From Culturomica massiliensis (GTDB taxonomy: Bacteria; Bacteroidota; Bacteroidia; Bacteroidales; Marinifilaceae), in the NCBI RefSeq assembly GCF_900091655.1, contig NZ_LT594621.1, forward strand, positions 1,488,001 to 1,552,000: a stretch of 64,000 nucleotides of DNA, in the 5' to 3' direction. Made by a program: the position numbers and the translations under genes. Below, in pieces: positions 52,373-61,141 of this stretch (within the stretch, counting starts at the first letter, position 1; each line of letters opens with the position of its first letter). The notes beneath the pieces are model-generated. The model made no database searches, was not told where the DNA came from, and saw nothing but the letters and a program-made list of their open reading frames with translations.

Positions 52373-55225
52373 ATGAAAAAATTGTTGTCGTTACCGGCAA
52401 ATTTAGTCGGTTACTTTCACAAATTGCAAAACGCAGACCGGCAGGAATGGTTTTGTACTTCAGACCCAACCGATCATAAATTAGGTTCGGGAGGCGGGAC
52501 AAGCTGGCTATTGGAAAAATGCAGGGAAAACGATGCACCTCATAAACCGTTTAACGATTGGCTGAAACAGGAAAAACGAATTCTCCTGCATGCCGGAGGC
52601 CAAAGCCGAAGACTTCCGGGATATGCCCCTTCAGGTAAGATTTTGACACCGATCCCGGTATTCCGTTGGGCAACGGGACAATGTTTCGACCAGAATTTAT
52701 TGTCTTTGCAACTTCCCCTTTACGAAAAAATGATGGAAATTGCCCCGCAAGGTCTACATACCCTCATTGCCAGCGGGGATGTTTATATACGTAACAACGA
52801 ACCTTTACAAGAGATTCCCCAAGCCGATGTCATCTGTTACGGATTATGGACTGATCCGTCCATAGCCACCAATCACGGGGTTTTCATAGCCTCCCGGGAA
52901 AATCCGGACGTACTGGACTATATGTTGCAAAAACCATCTGTAAAAGAACTAGGGCAACTTATGGCCACACATCTGTTCCTGATGGATATCGGGATTTGGA
53001 TATTGAGTGATAAAGCGGTCGAATTACTGATAAAGCGGTCGCATAGCAGTAGCAATAAAGAATTCCGGTATTACGATCTATATTCGGATTTCGGTCTGAC
53101 ATTGGGAATGCATCCTAAAATCAACGATCCGGAACTAAATACACTGAGCGTAGCCATTCTACCCCTGCCGGGCGGAGAGTTTTACCATTACGGGACAAGC
53201 CGGGAACTGATATCATCGACGCTTGCGGTACAAAACCGGGTACACGACCAACGGATGATTGTACAACGCCATGTAAAACCTCATCCGGCCATGTTTGTAC
53301 AAAATGCAGAGATCGAAATTCCGCTTACTGCCGACAACTCCAATCTCTGGATAGAAAACAGCCACCTCGGTAAAGGTTGGAAAATTCACAATCAACATCT
53401 GTTCACCGGTATACCGCGAAACGAATGGACCATAGAGATACCGGCAGGCGTATGTATCGATATCGTACCGATCGGAGAAAAAGCCTATGCCATTCGTCCC
53501 TATGGTTTTAATGACGCTTTTAAAGGTCCGCTGGACCATCCGTCAACCCTTTTTATGGGACATCCATTCAAACAATGGCTGGAAACAAGAAACTTAAGCT
53601 GGCCGACCAGTCTGTTGAACCCGGATACCGATATCCAATCTGCCGCTCTTTTTCCGGTATCTCATTCAATAGAAGAAGCCGAAGAGATACTCAAATGGAT
53701 GATCCATACTCCCGGTTCAGACACAGGTAAAGCATTGTGGTTGAAATCCCGACGGCTTTCTGCCGATACTATTTCTGCCCAAGCGAATCTGATACGATTA
53801 TTCGGGCAACGCAAAGAATTTCAAATTAAAAATTGGAGTTTTCTGGCTAAGAATTACGAAAAAAGTGTATTCTATCAACTGAATCTGATGGATGCTGCCC
53901 AAGAATTCGTAACCAATCACATCGATCTGCCGCACCCTCTCCCTTCCGGTTGTAACCGGATGACCCGGATACGTGATCACATGTTCAGAGCCAAGGTTTT
54001 ACAATTATCCGGAAAAGAATTTTTACCGGAGGAAAACAAAGCTTTTGCACTACTTCGGGAAGGCCTGATCGAATCCGTACACTCTCAAAAATTATCTCCC
54101 GGCAGATCTGTATATGCAGATCAAATTGTATGGAGCCGCAGTCCGGTACGCATAGACCTGGCCGGAGGCTGGACAGATACCCCTCCCTATTGTCTGAATG
54201 AAGGCGGCCGGGTTGTCAACATTGCTATCGAATTAAACGGACAACCTCCCATACAAGTATATATAAAACCAAATCCGGCAAACCGAATCATCCTGCGTTC
54301 GATTGATTTGGGAGCTATGGAAGTCATTACGACTTATGAAGAACTACATCACTTTACCAAAGTAGGCTCTCCCTTTTCTATACCGAAAGCGGCTCTGGTC
54401 CTCAGTGGTTTTTCTCCGGACTTTTCAGACATAAAATACAGCAGTCTGGAAGAACAGTTACAAACGATAGGCGGAGGGCTGGAAATCACTCTACTCTCCG
54501 CAATTCCGGCCGGTTCCGGTTTAGGGACCTCTTCCGTTTTAGCAGCTACCATACTTGGGGCTTTATCGGATTTTTGCGGAATGGGATGGGATAAAAACGA
54601 AATCTGCCGCCGCACTCTTATTCTGGAGCAATTGCTTACCACCGGAGGAGGCTGGCAAGATCAGTTCGGTGGAGTATTGCAAGGTATAAAATGCATTGAG
54701 ACGCAACAAGGATTTGAACAGAGCCCCAGCGTAAAATGGCTGCCGGATATGTTGTTTACCGAGCCGGAATATAAATCGTGTCATTTACTTTATTACACCG
54801 GTATTACCCGGACGGCCAAAAATATTCTGGCAGAAATTGTAAAGGGTATGTTCCTCAACGAAACAAAACATCTGCATCTGCTAAAAGAAATGAAAGAACA
54901 TGCTGCAGATCTATCCGACGCTATTCAAAAAGGCTGTTTCCCAACTTTAGGAACACTCGTTAAAAAGACCTGGACCCAAAACAAGGCTTTGGACCGGGGA
55001 ACGAATCCGGAAGCTATAGAAGCTCTGATCCGGCAAATCGACGATTATGCTTTAGGTTATAAACTACCGGGAGCCGGAGGTGGCGGATATTTGTATATGA
55101 TAGCCAAAGACCCGGAAGCTGCCGTAAAAATTAAACGGACATTGACGCAAAACCCGCCGAATAAGTTAGCCCGGTTTGTAGAAATGACGTTATCGAAAAA
55201 AGGATTACAAATCAGCAGATCATAA
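52373..55225 (+). CDS. fkp: Bifunctional L-fucokinase/GDP-L-fucose pyrophosphorylase
   Basis: The 950 residues match the length of Bacteroides fragilis Fkp. The N-terminal pyrophosphorylase half has GSGGGTSWLLEK and LLHAGGQSRRLPGYAPSGK near residue 72. The C-terminal GHMP kinase half has SPVRIDLAGGWTDTPPYC at residue 587, IPAGSGLGTSSVLAATILG near 713 and KLPGAGGGGYLYM near 899. It converts scavenged host fucose to GDP-fucose for capsule and glycoprotein decoration. It follows fcl on the same strand, joining salvage and de novo routes. Confidence 0.97.
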   Translation: MKKLLSLPANLVGYFHKLQNADRQEWFCTSDPTDHKLGSGGGTSWLLEKCRENDAPHKPFNDWLKQEKRILLHAGGQSRRLPGYAPSGKILTPIPVFRWATGQCFDQNLLSLQLPLYEKMMEIAPQGLHTLIASGDVYIRNNEPLQEIPQADVICYGLWTDPSIATNHGVFIASRENPDVLDYMLQKPSVKELGQLMATHLFLMDIGIWILSDKAVELLIKRSHSSSNKEFRYYDLYSDFGLTLGMHPKINDPELNTLSVAILPLPGGEFYHYGTSRELISSTLAVQNRVHDQRMIVQRHVKPHPAMFVQNAEIEIPLTADNSNLWIENSHLGKGWKIHNQHLFTGIPRNEWTIEIPAGVCIDIVPIGEKAYAIRPYGFNDAFKGPLDHPSTLFMGHPFKQWLETRNLSWPTSLLNPDTDIQSAALFPVSHSIEEAEEILKWMIHTPGSDTGKALWLKSRRLSADTISAQANLIRLFGQRKEFQIKNWSFLAKNYEKSVFYQLNLMDAAQEFVTNHIDLPHPLPSGCNRMTRIRDHMFRAKVLQLSGKEFLPEENKAFALLREGLIESVHSQKLSPGRSVYADQIVWSRSPVRIDLAGGWTDTPPYCLNEGGRVVNIAIELNGQPPIQVYIKPNPANRIILRSIDLGAMEVITTYEELHHFTKVGSPFSIPKAALVLSGFSPDFSDIKYSSLEEQLQTIGGGLEITLLSAIPAGSGLGTSSVLAATILGALSDFCGMGWDKNEICRRTLILEQLLTTGGGWQDQFGGVLQGIKCIETQQGFEQSPSVKWLPDMLFTEPEYKSCHLLYYTGITRTAKNILAEIVKGMFLNETKHLHLLKEMKEHAADLSDAIQKGCFPTLGTLVKKTWTQNKALDRGTNPEAIEALIRQIDDYALGYKLPGAGGGGYLYMIAKDPEAAVKIKRTLTQNPPNKLARFVEMTLSKKGLQISRS

Positions 55226-55324
55226 GTTATCCGTATAAAACAGTTAATTTGAAGTATAAAATCTGAGAATTTAAAATTGGGAAACGGTTATAAATTCAAT
55301 TTAAAATATACAATATCATTATAT

Positions 55325-55654
55325 ATGAAAAGATTTTGTCAGACATTGCATTTAAAAGAAGATCTGGAATTGATCAGACAATATACAGAAATACACCGGC
55401 AAATCTGGCCGGAAATCAAAGCAGGCATCCGGGAAGTAGGTATTTTGGACATGGAAATATACATCCACGGAAATACACTTTTTATGATTGTGGAAACAAC
55501 GGACGCTTTTGACTGGGTAAAAGACAATCAGCGATTAGCCGCTCTTCCCAGGCAAGCCGAATGGGAAGCTTATGTCTCCCGTTTTCAGCAGGCAAGTGCT
55601 TCTGCTACTTCAGCCGAAAAATGGCAATTGATGGAACGAATTTTTAAGTTATAA
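55325..55654 (+). CDS. L-rhamnose mutarotase-family protein (probable fucose mutarotase)
   Basis: The 109 residues match the RhaM-type dimeric alpha/beta-barrel: RFCQTLHLKEDLELIRQYTE, then YTEIHRQIWPEI and GILDMEIYIHGNTLFMIVET. Family members interconvert anomers of deoxy sugars. Between fkp and fucP, L-fucose is the likely substrate. ATG 55325 was chosen because the upstream residues lack homology. Confidence 0.85.
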   Translation: MKRFCQTLHLKEDLELIRQYTEIHRQIWPEIKAGIREVGILDMEIYIHGNTLFMIVETTDAFDWVKDNQRLAALPRQAEWEAYVSRFQQASASATSAEKWQLMERIFKL

Positions 55655-55659
55655 ACCAG

Positions 55660-56856
55660 ATGAAATTATCTATTGTAAAAACCAAAGAAGGAGTTTCCTA
55701 TTTATACCCTTTTATCCTGGTCACTTCCCTGTTTTTTTTATGGGGATTTGCACATAGTATCCTGGATGTTCTGAACAAACATTTTCAAGAAGTACTGGTT
55801 ATTTCCAAAACGAAGTCAGCACTGATACAGGCTGTTGTTTACGGTGGCTATTTTCTGATGGCATTACCAGCCGGTATGTTTATCAAACGCTACGGCTACA
55901 GGGCCGGCATCATACTCGGACTTTTATTATACGGATTAGGAGCATTCCTGTTTATTCCGGGAAGTTTTTTGATGTCTTTCTATTTCTTCTTATTTTCCTT
56001 GTTTATCATCGGTTGTGGTTTGACTTGCCTGGAAACAGCTTCCAATCCTTATGTAACGGTTTTGGGAGAACCAGAAAGTGCTGCCAGCCGATTAAATCTG
56101 GCTCAATCTTTCAACGGATTGGGATGGATTTTCGGTCCATTGATCGGAGGCTTGATTTTGTTTTCCGATGACAGTCAAGCCAGTGACATCATATATCCTT
56201 ATCTGATCATCGGCTGCTCGGTAATTGTCATCGCACTTTGTTTTATACGCATACCGCTTCCGGAAGTAAAGGAAGAAAGCTTTTCCGCTATTATTGAAAA
56301 AAAATTGCACCGATATCCCCATTTCGTATGGGGAGTTGTCGTTTTATTCCTCTATGTTGCAGCTCAAACAGGAATCAACAGTTTCTTTATCAATTATGTA
56401 ACGGAAACAGCTCCGGAAATTTCCAACCGGACAGCTTCCTTATTATTGTCATTCGGAGGAATGGGATTATTTATGGCAGGCCGTTTTGCCGGCAGTTATC
56501 TGATGCGCAAAGTAAAAGCTACATTTCTACTCGGCATAAACGGTATAGGAGCCATTCTGATGATGCTTATCGTCCTGACTCAACTGAAATGGATTTCAAT
56601 TACAGCATTATTTTTATGCTTTTTATTTGAATCCATAATGTTCCCAACCATTTTTGCCTTATCATTGAAAGGTTTGGGATATCATACCAAAAAAGCTTCT
56701 TCTATTTTAATTATGTCGATTGTAGGAGGAGCTATCGCACCAATTATGATGGGGATGCTCGGAGAAGAGTCGATGGCCATAGGATTTATTATCCCCCTTC
56801 TTTGCTTTATCGCTATCTTTATCTACGCCATCCGGTTTTCCAAGCTTTATCGATAA
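55660..56856 (+). CDS. fucP: L-fucose:proton symporter
   Basis: The 398 residues form a 12-segment major facilitator of the FucP family: FLWGFAHSILDVLNKHFQEVL, GYFLMALPAGMFIKRYGYR, GLTCLETASNPYVTVLG and LNLAQSFNGLGW are family motifs. It imports fucose for Fkp. Five bases after the mutarotase gene. A bidirectional terminator follows. Confidence 0.92.
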   Translation: MKLSIVKTKEGVSYLYPFILVTSLFFLWGFAHSILDVLNKHFQEVLVISKTKSALIQAVVYGGYFLMALPAGMFIKRYGYRAGIILGLLLYGLGAFLFIPGSFLMSFYFFLFSLFIIGCGLTCLETASNPYVTVLGEPESAASRLNLAQSFNGLGWIFGPLIGGLILFSDDSQASDIIYPYLIIGCSVIVIALCFIRIPLPEVKEESFSAIIEKKLHRYPHFVWGVVVLFLYVAAQTGINSFFINYVTETAPEISNRTASLLLSFGGMGLFMAGRFAGSYLMRKVKATFLLGINGIGAILMMLIVLTQLKWISITALFLCFLFESIMFPTIFALSLKGLGYHTKKASSILIMSIVGGAIAPIMMGMLGEESMAIGFIIPLLCFIAIFIYAIRFSKLYR

Positions 56857-56860
56857 AGAC

Positions 56861-56892
56861 AGTTCCTGCCATCAATACGATAAGCAGGAACT
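56861..56892. terminator. Hairpin between converging operons
   Basis: AGTTCCTGC (56861-56869) pairs with GCAGGAACT (56884-56892) around a 14-base loop, in the 45-bp gap between fucP and the converging wzz gene. Confidence 0.65.
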
Positions 56893-56901
56893 ACCCTTAG
56901 A

Positions 56902-58038
56902 TTATTCTTTAATATATTTATTTAACTTCTCATTGCCGGAAACTTTCGCTAAAAACGGCAAAGTAAGTACCAATCCTATTCCGGCGAAACCGCCCAGGAA
57001 AGTAAAAAGTATACAGATCAAAGCCCGTTTGGGTTTAGAACGCTCGATAGGTACTGTAACCGGATCCACAATCGTAAATACAGGTGTTGTTTCTTTTACC
57101 TGTATCTTTGCCTGCTCCAACTGCTTTGCCAATTCCGTATAAATACTAAGTGTCAGATTATAGCGGGTATCCAGTTTTTCCTGCTCAGTCTGGGCCTTGG
57201 CTGAAATAAGATTTTTATTGGCATCCCGGAAAATAGCCCTTTCCTCCTGCACTTGTTCAAAATCCCGTTTGGCCTCATCATAACGCCCTTGTACAAAATC
57301 AAGATTCGACTGTACTTTTTCAATTTTAAACTCGGTAATGTATTTTTGTAATAACACCTGTACCCTTTCAGCCAATTGAGCAGCAGACCAGGCATCGGGC
57401 ATATCAACACTCAGCTGAACGTAACCGTCTTTTTCATTCAGATTCAAATTAATCTTATCCTTCAAAATATCTATACATTTTTTCTCATCTTTGGATAAGC
57501 TTTGAATCTGATTCTCTGCTGAACCGGAAAATTCCGGCTCCGGCTGTTCTCCCCGGATTGCCTTGAGAATAACTCCCGGTAATCCGATTGTATATTTAAC
57601 GATCGTTTTCCCCAAACTAAATCTTTGATACTCTTCATTCGTATAATAATCCAATACCGTCACCGGTTCATCGAAATCTTCAAATTTAACCCGAGTATAC
57701 ATGATATCCTTTTGAAAAGGAATACTGGCCAAAACTTTCGGATAAATTTTCGGAGACAATACTTCTCCCCCCGTCATATCACCAAGATTGATTCCCGCCA
57801 TGGCAGCCAAACCACTCAAACTTCCACCTATCTTTTTATCTGAAGACTGAGGTACCAACGTACTACCGGCAGTATATTCCTTCGCACTGAAAAGAGCCAC
57901 TAAAACACCTAATATCATAAAAGCAACCGTAACTTTCAATATGAGTTTACGGTTTCTCCAAAGCTTCCGGATAACCTCTACCAAATCGATTTCCTGCTCC
58001 GGATTATTCATAGGCGGCGTATTTACATGCTGTTCCAT
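56902..58038 (-). CDS. wzz: Wzz-type chain-length/export regulator
   Basis: The 378 residues form an inner-membrane co-polymerase: a cytosolic start, a membrane segment at about residues 34-52 (LKVTVAFMILGVLVALFSA), a periplasmic coiled-coil domain (residues 240-310) and a second membrane segment at about 340-365 preceded by the Pro-rich PVTVPIERSKPKRAL. There is no tyrosine-kinase domain. It controls polymer length with the Wza-like channel directly upstream (one base gap). Confidence 0.9.
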   Translation of the reverse strand: MEQHVNTPPMNNPEQEIDLVEVIRKLWRNRKLILKVTVAFMILGVLVALFSAKEYTAGSTLVPQSSDKKIGGSLSGLAAMAGINLGDMTGGEVLSPKIYPKVLASIPFQKDIMYTRVKFEDFDEPVTVLDYYTNEEYQRFSLGKTIVKYTIGLPGVILKAIRGEQPEPEFSGSAENQIQSLSKDEKKCIDILKDKINLNLNEKDGYVQLSVDMPDAWSAAQLAERVQVLLQKYITEFKIEKVQSNLDFVQGRYDEAKRDFEQVQEERAIFRDANKNLISAKAQTEQEKLDTRYNLTLSIYTELAKQLEQAKIQVKETTPVFTIVDPVTVPIERSKPKRALICILFTFLGGFAGIGLVLTLPFLAKVSGNEKLNKYIKE

Positions 58039-58039
58039 C

Positions 58040-60511
58040 TTATTTCGTCGAATTAATGATTGATGTTATCATTGCGGCCATTGAAGTTGTTGAAGTTGTC
58101 AAACTCATAATTTCAGCCAATCCTAATCCTTTACGCGGTTGTTTCAAGGGCACGATAATTTCACATCCGGGCTTTATATCCAATCGTCCTCCTCTGGCCA
58201 CAGCGACCGTTCCATTCATATAAATCACAAAAGCTCTGCGTTTGCGAGCCCTCTGTGCAAAACCACCCGCCTGTGAAATGTAATAGGAAGTTTTCGCTTT
58301 CGGCTTATACACCACCGTATTCGGATACATCACAGCTCCGCTAATCTTGACGGTTCCGGAATACTCGGGTATCACCAACTGATCTCCTTCTTTCAAAATA
58401 ACATCGTAATCGGACCCCGGATTTTCCAAAGCTTTCTTCAACTCTATTCCAACCGGATAATAATCACCCAAATTCATCAGTGCCATATCAATCGTATCAT
58501 TCCCCCCTTGTTGAGTCAATTTCATAATTGTTTGTTGTATAAGCTTTTTCTCCTCCGGGGTTGTTTTGCGCATCAAACGCGCTCCTTCCGGATAAGCCTC
58601 AGGCGTAAGTCCGCCTGCTTTAATAACGATATCGGAAAGACGTTCTCCCTTTTTGGCCAATGCATATTCTCCTCCAAACATCACTTCTCCGTCGACAAAC
58701 ACATCCTGTTGCTCCTGGTATCCGGGAGAACGCCGGATATATACCTCGTCAAACGGTTTTAAGGTAAATCCCGGTTGGCCTCCCGTTATCAAACCGTCTT
58801 TGAGGGTAAAGGTAAAAGTTTCAGCCCTCATATCACCGACTGTAGTGCTTTTCGGATCCTTGATTCTGCGGGCAACATCGATTTTAACGGTCGAAGCTGA
58901 TTCCAGCAACCCACCACATTGAATCACCAGATCTTCAAGGGTCATATTATCGGCAAATTTATAAGTACCCGGATTTCGTACAGCTCCTTTTACAACAATC
59001 GTAAAATCTTCTTGTAAGTCAAAAACCGAGGGTACATATAAAACATCATTTTTCTTCAAAGCAATATCTTCGGCCGTACCCTCTATCAATCCAGCTATAT
59101 CAACAGAAAGTACCTCTAAGGTCAGGTCCGGTTTTTCCCGATAGAGTACAGCCCGGTTCAAAAACGCATCCCCCCGAACTCCCTCGGCTTTATCAAGCAG
59201 TTCTTTCAACGTATTTACCCCCTCACCGATTGCATATAAACCTTCCCGATAAACGGCTCCTTTTATTTCTACTTTATTCTCGAAACGAGGAAGCACGGAA
59301 TCCACAGATATCTGGTCTCCATCCGTCATAATAAATGTATCGAAGTTATTTTCATCGACATTATATATCTGATGTTCCCGGCCGCTTTTCCGAATTACCC
59401 GTACATTCTTTTTATAAGCATCTCCTGTAAATCCTCCGGCATAACTCAAAATATCAGCTACGGTCTCCTGATTTTTCATTTCATAAATCATAGGACGTTT
59501 TACTTTACCGGATAAATCCACCAGATTAACATACGGACTTACCACAATGACATCCCCATCCTGTAAAAGAATATTCAGGTCGTTCTTTCCCTGCATGATA
59601 TATTCATAAATATCCACATCGGCAACTTCTTTCCCATTCCTGTATATCTTTATACTACGTAAAGAACCGATCGGATTTACACCTCCTGCATTGTACAAAG
59701 CATGAAAAGCGGAGGCTAAAGAAGGTAAGGTATAGGTACCCGGCACCGCAACTTCGCCCATCACATTCACCTGAATACTTCGGATTTGTCCCAGAGTCAG
59801 ACGGATAGACACATTACCGGAAGCAATCGCATAAATCTTACTGAATTCATTTTTCACACGGGCATTCGCTTCTTTTACCGTCAGTCCGTTCAAATAAATC
59901 GGTCCGATACCTTGTACAACAATATTACCATCCGGAGAAATAACCTGCCTTATATTCGCCTCTGAATTTCCCCATATATCAATAATCACTTCATCCCCGG
60001 GCCCCAACAGATAATTGTCTGGAGTTGCAATATTCAATTGCGGTTCAAAAGTCAGCAACGTATTATTAAAAATATCTTTACCGAAGATGACACTTTTTTC
60101 CGTCTCCACAGGATAGGGAAGCTGCATTATATTTCCAATCGAATCGATAAAAGAAACATTTTCTCCACGCGGAGCTTCAAACAAAGGTTTTCCCGTCAAT
60201 TCATCCTCTTTCAGATAACGGCTATCAGTCTTTTTATCGTTCTGTTTCAACGGTAACTGGCGTATCCGGGTATCGGTCGTGACGTTCCCGGCATCTTTCA
60301 AATTCAACTCACCTTTCTCATAAGTATCTTTCAATCGCAACAGTTGTTCTTTGGTCACCCCCTTCTGTAACAGCATAACAGCAATCTGCTGCTGACTCAT
60401 CCCCTGTTTCTGGGCCGTTAAAACCATCTGAATTACATCATTATCGGACACTTGTCCCCAAGCCTGTATAATCAGACAAACTCCTAATAACAACAATGCT
60501 ATTTTTTTCAC
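58040..60511 (-). CDS. Wza-like outer-membrane polysaccharide export protein with SLBB repeats
   Basis: The 823 residues begin with a signal peptide (residues 1-19, ending IIQAWG). A poly-export domain follows near residues 160-250 (NYLLGPGDEVIIDIWGNSEA, QGIGPIYLNGLTVKEA). Several SLBB repeats come after (VNVMGEVAVPGTYTLPSLAS, VVKGAVRNPGTYKFADNMT, VDGEVMFGGEYALAKKGERL). It is much longer than Wza of Escherichia coli (379), as is usual in Bacteroidales. A perfect -7 box stands upstream. Confidence 0.92.
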   Translation of the reverse strand: MKKIALLLLGVCLIIQAWGQVSDNDVIQMVLTAQKQGMSQQQIAVMLLQKGVTKEQLLRLKDTYEKGELNLKDAGNVTTDTRIRQLPLKQNDKKTDSRYLKEDELTGKPLFEAPRGENVSFIDSIGNIMQLPYPVETEKSVIFGKDIFNNTLLTFEPQLNIATPDNYLLGPGDEVIIDIWGNSEANIRQVISPDGNIVVQGIGPIYLNGLTVKEANARVKNEFSKIYAIASGNVSIRLTLGQIRSIQVNVMGEVAVPGTYTLPSLASAFHALYNAGGVNPIGSLRSIKIYRNGKEVADVDIYEYIMQGKNDLNILLQDGDVIVVSPYVNLVDLSGKVKRPMIYEMKNQETVADILSYAGGFTGDAYKKNVRVIRKSGREHQIYNVDENNFDTFIMTDGDQISVDSVLPRFENKVEIKGAVYREGLYAIGEGVNTLKELLDKAEGVRGDAFLNRAVLYREKPDLTLEVLSVDIAGLIEGTAEDIALKKNDVLYVPSVFDLQEDFTIVVKGAVRNPGTYKFADNMTLEDLVIQCGGLLESASTVKIDVARRIKDPKSTTVGDMRAETFTFTLKDGLITGGQPGFTLKPFDEVYIRRSPGYQEQQDVFVDGEVMFGGEYALAKKGERLSDIVIKAGGLTPEAYPEGARLMRKTTPEEKKLIQQTIMKLTQQGGNDTIDMALMNLGDYYPVGIELKKALENPGSDYDVILKEGDQLVIPEYSGTVKISGAVMYPNTVVYKPKAKTSYYISQAGGFAQRARKRRAFVIYMNGTVAVARGGRLDIKPGCEIIVPLKQPRKGLGLAEIMSLTTSTTSMAAMITSIINSTK

Positions 60512-60549
60512 GCCGATTTCCGTTTAATTAATATTCTATATACAAGTTA

Positions 60550-60557
60550 CAAAATTA
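60550..60557 (-). promoter_or_regulatory. Candidate -7 box upstream of the export gene
   Basis: On the minus strand TAATTTTG matches TAnnTTTG exactly, about 40 bases before the export gene. The -33 region is T-rich but lacks TTTG at the right spacing. It may be an internal promoter allowing export genes to be expressed apart from upxY. Confidence 0.35.
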
Positions 60558-60612
60558 CCTAAATCATCTGATAAAATAAAACACCCACCTCCTTTTTTCA
60601 CAAATGAACCGA

Positions 60613-61122
60613 TCATTCCAGCTTTTCAATCCATCCCAAAGGTATAGTTGTTAATGCACAGCCGAAATATTGCAAACGAATGGCAATCTTATATTTTCCC
60701 CGCATCTCAATAAGATCCCCGATCAATCCCTCCAACTCACCTTGCTTTACTCTTATCTTATCTCCAATCCGCAAAGGATTGTTTACAAATTCAATCTCAT
60801 CAACCGCATGCTCTACCATCATCCGTAAACGCCTGATCTGATCTACAGGAATAGCTGCAGGTGCCGATTTTTCCTTTAAAAAAGCCACTGCTCCCGTTGT
60901 ATTCAATACTTTCAAAAAGTCATTTGCAGAAACACAAACAAAGATGTATCCGGGAATTAATGGTACTGCGATTTTTTTCTTACGGTCGCTCCAGATACGT
61001 GTTTCAATTTTTAAAGGTAAGTAATTCTCGATCCCTTGTTCTTCCAACCTTTCCTTCACTTTCTTTTCTGCACGGGGAGCGGTATGCAAAGCATACCAGG
61101 AAGAAGAATATTCCATGTTCAC
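60613..61122 (-). CDS. UpxY-type NusG/RfaH-like antiterminator
   Basis: The protein has 169 residues. The NGN domain opens WYALHTAPRAEKKVKERLEEQ and contains LIPGYIFVCVS. The KOW domain is IGDKIRVKQGELEGLIGDLI. UpxY proteins prevent premature termination in capsule operons. Here the gene follows the CapD-like dehydratase and precedes wza, not the first position of the locus, and no UpxZ partner is visible. It may act on this operon or on the large operons elsewhere. Confidence 0.9.
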   Translation of the reverse strand: MNMEYSSSWYALHTAPRAEKKVKERLEEQGIENYLPLKIETRIWSDRKKKIAVPLIPGYIFVCVSANDFLKVLNTTGAVAFLKEKSAPAAIPVDQIRRLRMMVEHAVDEIEFVNNPLRIGDKIRVKQGELEGLIGDLIEMRGKYKIAIRLQYFGCALTTIPLGWIEKLE

Positions 61123-61141
61123 TTTAATATTACCAATATAT

